Assembly (NCBI RefSeq): GCF_019097595.1
Contig: NC_080726.1
Coordinates: forward strand, 10,142,205-10,206,204
Source of the DNA: Hemibagrus wyckioides
Lineage: Eukaryota > Chordata > Actinopteri > Siluriformes > Bagridae
Reading direction: 5' to 3'
DNA: 64,000 nt
Shown here: positions 59,740 through 64,000 of the stretch, in pieces
How positions within the stretch are numbered: the stretch's first letter is position 1
Layout of the letters: the number at the start of each line of letters is the position of its first letter
Position numbers and translations under genes: made by a program
Notes under the pieces: generated by a model
Database searches by the model: none
Seen by the model: the letters and a program-made list of their open reading frames with translations, nothing else
What the model was told of the DNA's origin: nothing

Positions 59740-60665
59740 GTTACAACAGTGAGTCACAACTTCATTGAGAGATAGGACTAATCTGTGTTGTGTTTGTTAA
59801 GTCTTTCTTAAACGAGTCTGGCACAGCCTGTCAGCAATGAAAGAAGAATGGGATAAAGCTGGAAAAGAGGTCTTTCTGGTTTGACCAACATATCAAATAA
59901 TAAAAAAGTACAGCAGACTGCATATTAAGTCATTGAAGCATTATTCGTCTGATTAACGCTTAACAAACCAGTCATCTTTGTCCGTACGCTGTGTTCTTCA
60001 CTTCAGTTTCCTTCTCAACAGACTTTTGAAACCTTCAGTAGGTCAGAAATATTGTGAGTTGGGGAAGTCATTTTCTGAAGCAGAAATGTCAGCTTATTCA
60101 GCCCCAACTTCAGTGGTGGATGAAGGAGGATGGTCAGAAACTTACACAATGCTGCTGTGATGAGCAGAACACAATGTTGAGCAATAGTATCTCTGAATGA
60201 TTTTGTTAGCGCAAAATATATTTGAATCCATTCTTTAGGCATTTCCCATCATTTTCCCATCAAGTTGCTTCTTGAGGTGTCAGTGTTCAGTGACCCTGCC
60301 ATCATGTGGGAGCAACCAGGGCCCGCAACAGGCCTACAGCATGTGGAATAAGCCTGTATGTCATTATTTATGGTTGCAAACCTCACTGAGACTCAAAACT
60401 TGAGAGATAAGGCTAATCTTTTGTGTTTGTTCAGTCGTTCTATAAGGAGACTGGTACAGCCTGTCTGCAGTGAACAATTTAAAAGACAAATCTTTTTCTC
60501 ATAGAGAAACAAGAATGGTATCGGAAGGAAGGAAGTCTTCCTGATTTGACATTTATATCAAGTCATTTGAGCGAGTAGGAGCTGATTTATGCTTAATAAA
60601 ACAAATATTGTACAGTAAAACCTTCTGAAGGTCAGAACTGTAATCTTGCCCAACACTTCTGTGGT
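59740..60665. repeat. Diverged local duplication, copies about 635 bp apart
   Basis: Segment 59740-60065 is echoed at 60375-60665 in the same order. Paired landmarks include ttgagagata (59765 and 60400), tggcacagcctgtcagca/tggtacagcctgtctgca, tctttctggtttgac/tcttcctgatttgac, and accttcagtaggtcagaa/accttctgaaggtcagaa. It has substitutions and indels throughout and no coding frame in common. Either an old tandem duplication or two copies of an unlisted repeat. Confidence 0.6.
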
Positions 60666-61009
60666 TTTGTGAATCGATGTTTTCTTTCTCATTGTTGTCA
60701 TCTCTGTCAAGGCTGCCATTTCATTTCAGTGTACATGAACAAAATGTGCACTTTCACCTATACCTAGCTTGCTGTTTACAACCCCACCCTTTTTATTAGA
60801 TAGACATCATGCTAAGAGCTAAACAACTCCCAATGCAATGATCCAGGCTTTAAGTCAGTTCTCAGAAATATGTCTGATGAAGAATAAACCAGGCTTATGA
60901 CGTTCTCGCCACTGCTGCATTATTATTGGTGCATTAAGAGATGCTCGGTATGCTTAAAGGCAATAAGGTGAACCATGTGACTGGGGTGTTGTGTAACACA
61001 TGTTTAAGC

Positions 61010-61138
61010 CTCTCTCTCTCTCTCTCTCTCTCTGTCTCAGATTTTCAGTTTCAGGTTGCTAAAAAGGCTTTACCAAGCATTGCAATCTATACACAATTAA
61101 AATATTTAAATAAACCACACATTTAAACACAACTAAAA

Positions 61139-61170
<32 letters not shown>
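61010..61170. repeat. Two (TC)n tracts, each ending tgtctc-cag-like
   Basis: TC repeats at about 61012-61033 and 61140-61163 are each followed by tgtctcag or tgtctctcag, about 130 bp apart. They mimic splice acceptors, but no exon follows. Confidence 0.8.
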
Positions 61171-61171
<1 letters not shown>

Positions 61172-61887
61172 GTTTTATTCAGTGCTTTCAATCTCGTTTC
61201 ATGCTGGCATTTCGGTCTAACCTCAGGCCAGCAGCGCACAGAGGCCTGACACAAAGGCGAAACTGCATCAGGTCTCTGAATGAAAGAAATGGTGTGGAAG
61301 TCCATTGGTTGAAAGAGGGGCTTTCTGGGGCAGAGTGTGTGGCCAGTGAAAGGTCTGCTGGGAAATAAAATGCTTCTCGCTTTGTGTCACTCTCTTTTAC
61401 TGCTTTCTGTAGCCTGTGGGGGAAAAGGGGAAAAGGCCAATTCCTTCTCACATCACTGCCATTCACACTGTTCAATGGAAAACTTGACTTTCACGGGTAT
61501 GCAAGAGAGTGCAGGGGAACTACTCTCAATGGTGTCTCTATTTCATTTTTAAAGCACCATTATGAAAAAATGTTCTCAGAGTAATGACTGGACCATATAG
61601 CCATAGACTATAGTGCTATTGTAGAGGATAATTTAATAAAGGACTATTGACTGTAGACGTATGATAGATTTTGACATGGGATTAATGTCTGAGATAAACT
61701 GATATGTTCTTTTATAAATGTAGCCAGAGATCATGGCTCCTGTCAAACCCTACTGTATTTCAATAATGTATTAGTAGTATTTTAATAGGGAAAAGATCCT
61801 GGTGTGCACTGGCAGGTTAATTTAAACTGTTCATTTGTCTAGTTTTCATAATCACAGCAAGCGTCTAATAAGGCTTTGTATTATATT

Positions 61888-61998
61888 ATTCATTCGACAC
61901 ATTTCCACAGTAACAGCTTTATCCTGGTCATGGTTACAGTGGGTCCAGAGTCAATTCTGGGAACACCGTGTGGAATGCCAGTCCATCACAAGGCTATA
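61888..61998 (+). repeat. Old interspersed repeat fragment
   Basis: The run tggttacagtgggtccagag ... ctgggaacaccgtgtg ... atgccagtccatcacaaggc resembles a fish/vertebrate repeat (ggtggatccggagcc ... ccagtccatcgcaggg). Diverged, family uncertain. Confidence 0.4.
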
Positions 61999-63215
61999 TT
62001 ATCTAACACATTTGTGAAATCGCTAGCAGAAACCCAGACACCAGGACGGCTCTGTGATTAGAAGTCTAGTAATATTATCAGTTAGAAACAGATGTGTAAT
62101 AAATAGAAATGGAGCTGAAATATTAATAAATCCTGCTACACTATTATTCTAATAATGCAACTCTGTAGACACTGAAATTGAATATTGACCTCTAAAATAC
62201 CCTGAATGGCACAATTAAGGAAAGATTATGCCAGATATAATTATTCAGTTAAATGAATTATATTTAATGGTCCATTAAAAATAATGAACCACACAGATTA
62301 AATATGTACACAGGAATATATCTCAGTGAAAGACCTTTCTGAACACCACTTTTACTTGTGTGTTAATGTGATATTAGGGGTCGGCAATATGGCAAAACCT
62401 ACCATATCCATACTTGAGGTCATTTTTTAAGATACCCAGAAAGCAACATAATATTTAGGTTTGGTAACAGAGCAACAAAAACCAGCAACTCATTTATTAT
62501 TTTACTTATAGGTCATCAACACGGAAAAAGCCGGACATTCAGTGCAAAAATATAATTTAGTATTCAGTTAACTACTCTTTACAGTAAGAAATAATGGGAG
62601 CAGTTATAGAGTTATGAAAGTCCCGATACTGATAACACATCTAAGATCTGAAAATAATGTCTTGTGAAATAACTTGTGTCAGTGCTTTGCCTTCTTATAC
62701 CATACATTCTGAAGTGTTGAACTAATATTCTTTCATTCACAGGAACATGTATGTTAGATGTTCATGTAATTTAATGATAATGATAATTAGATTAAGACAG
62801 AGAAAAAGACATGCACAGTTGTTGATATATTGAAACATTCTGTGAGGAGATGTTTGAACAACATTCATGGAAGTAGCCTCCAATGCTTGCGCTTAGTAAC
62901 AGTCAATAGGTTTTCCACCACAGGAAGAGAAGTTTGTACTTTCTGGTATTTGGTAACATGGGAAGCACTTTTTAGAGGGACACATAGACCCTGGTGAGAG
63001 AACAACTCTGTACAGAACTCTGCTATAACATAAGCTATACCAGGAACCTGTAACTTGTTTCACAGATATTCCAAGAGGAATAAAAAAGCCGAGCAAAAAA
63101 ATCTGTTGTTAATGGAAAATGATAAACTTCAAGGTAATTACTATCATGTTTTATTCTTTTTATATTCTAATATAAGGAAATGCTGTTTATATTGCAAACG
63201 AACTATGTGCTCAAA

Positions 63216-63216
<1 letters not shown>

Positions 63217-63265
<49 letters not shown>

Positions 63266-63275
63266 GGGAGGGAGG
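63217..63275. repeat. (TG)n(AG)n compound microsatellite
   Basis: TG repeat running into interrupted AG/GGGA units. Confidence 0.9.
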
Positions 63276-64000
63276 AAGGAAATGGAAACCCTGGATCTAT
63301 ATGATATTGGGCTGAGTGGTCAGTAGATCAGTGGCTATGGGACAGGCCAAGCCACGTCCACTGCTGGAAAGAATGCTTTCACCTCCTTACACTCACTCAT
63401 CGCTATCTGATCTTCTGCAGGCTTTTTTGTTCCAGTGATGACTTATTGCCTGGAAACTGCATGACTCCTCCAACCTCCCCTCAGGCCCTCCCTAAAAGAC
63501 ACACAAACACAAACACACTCACAAATCTGCTTTCCGTTCCTCACACCATGCTCCACTGCCCTCAGGGAAAAGGGCTGATCGGGTCAGAGGGCCAAAACAA
63601 AGCACAGGTTCTGGAAAGATGTTCTCACTGCTTTGGCAACACAACTTTGAGTCACAGCTGCTTGCTTACATGAGCCTAGTGAATAGATCTGCAAAGTGAA
63701 GAACAAGCATGTCACTGAGAGAGCGGGAGCGGAAATAGACGTCACACAGATGACCATGAGTGTTTTACTTTGAAGAGAGTACGGCTATAACAGAGAGCGA
63801 GAAACAACAGCGACATTTGTGTAGTGTTTACTTCAATCAGACGTTGTGCCAAAAATGCTTTTAGATCCCCGCCATGCGTGAAAGATTGTGAAAGGAAAGG
63901 AAGAGGAGGATCTGCTGCAGGAACACAACCCTGCTGACAGTATATATCCCCTAAACACTGTTTATGCTAAGTTAACAAAGGCAACAGTTCAAATAAACTC

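Larger units (their letters stand above)
57796..64000. other. Noncoding DNA, no recognised gene
   Basis: Simple repeats, the local duplication at 59740-60665 and the old repeat at 61888 are listed separately. The remaining frames are under 100 codons with no known motif. The region may be intergenic, or belong to an upstream gene outside the window. Confidence 0.45.

Noticed and set aside
61010..61170. The two (TC)n-tgtctcag tracts as splice acceptors of real exons
   Set aside because: No open, donor-bounded exon with recognisable protein follows either tract.

Overview
The window is vertebrate nuclear DNA, most likely from a ray-finned (teleost) fish. Two intron-containing genes with canonical GT/AG splice sites can be rebuilt completely. 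The rest is AT-rich noncoding DNA with microsatellites and decayed Tc1/mariner-type elements, a tRNA-type SINE and an L2-like LINE tail, all of kinds I know from fish genomes. A catfish or other otophysan is possible, but nothing here settles the species.

Layout. Positions 1-33 kb hold no coding exon I can recognise, only old repeats, simple repeats and some complex, possibly conserved stretches. At 33.4-34.1 kb on the minus strand there is a GC-richer, promoter-like block ending in a good splice donor (33397/33396). It may be the noncoding first exon of a gene running leftwards out of the window. In mammals the head-to-head neighbour of AP2S1 is ARHGAP35, so ARHGAP35 is the best guess, but no coding sequence supports it here. 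A near-identical 296-bp tandem duplication follows at 34.2-34.8 kb.

AP2S1, the sigma subunit of the AP-2 clathrin adaptor, lies on the plus strand in five exons (coding 36787-43534, 142 aa). Its introns contain a 266-bp MITE, a SINE with a perfect 13-bp target-site duplication and a deleted Tc1-like element. RAB4B, an early-endosome recycling GTPase, lies on the minus strand in seven coding exons (56708 down to 48265, 213 aa). The two genes are convergent, with about 4.7 kb between their stop codons. Both act in endocytosis: AP-2 in cargo selection at the plasma membrane, Rab4 in fast recycling from early endosomes.

RAB4B intron 1 is the most unusual part. It holds a diverged copy of the 3' end of exon 5 with its splice donor and a plausible new acceptor (a possible poison exon), a G-rich tract, a deleted Tc1 copy and a long-inverted-repeat Tc1 derivative. 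A second, larger palindromic relative sits about 250 bp upstream of the RAB4B start codon. From 57.8 to 64 kb I see no gene, only simple repeats, one old interspersed repeat and a diverged local duplication. I saw nothing that amounts to a wholly new biological system. The strongest leads are the RAB4B pseudo-exon and the palindromic transposon at its promoter.
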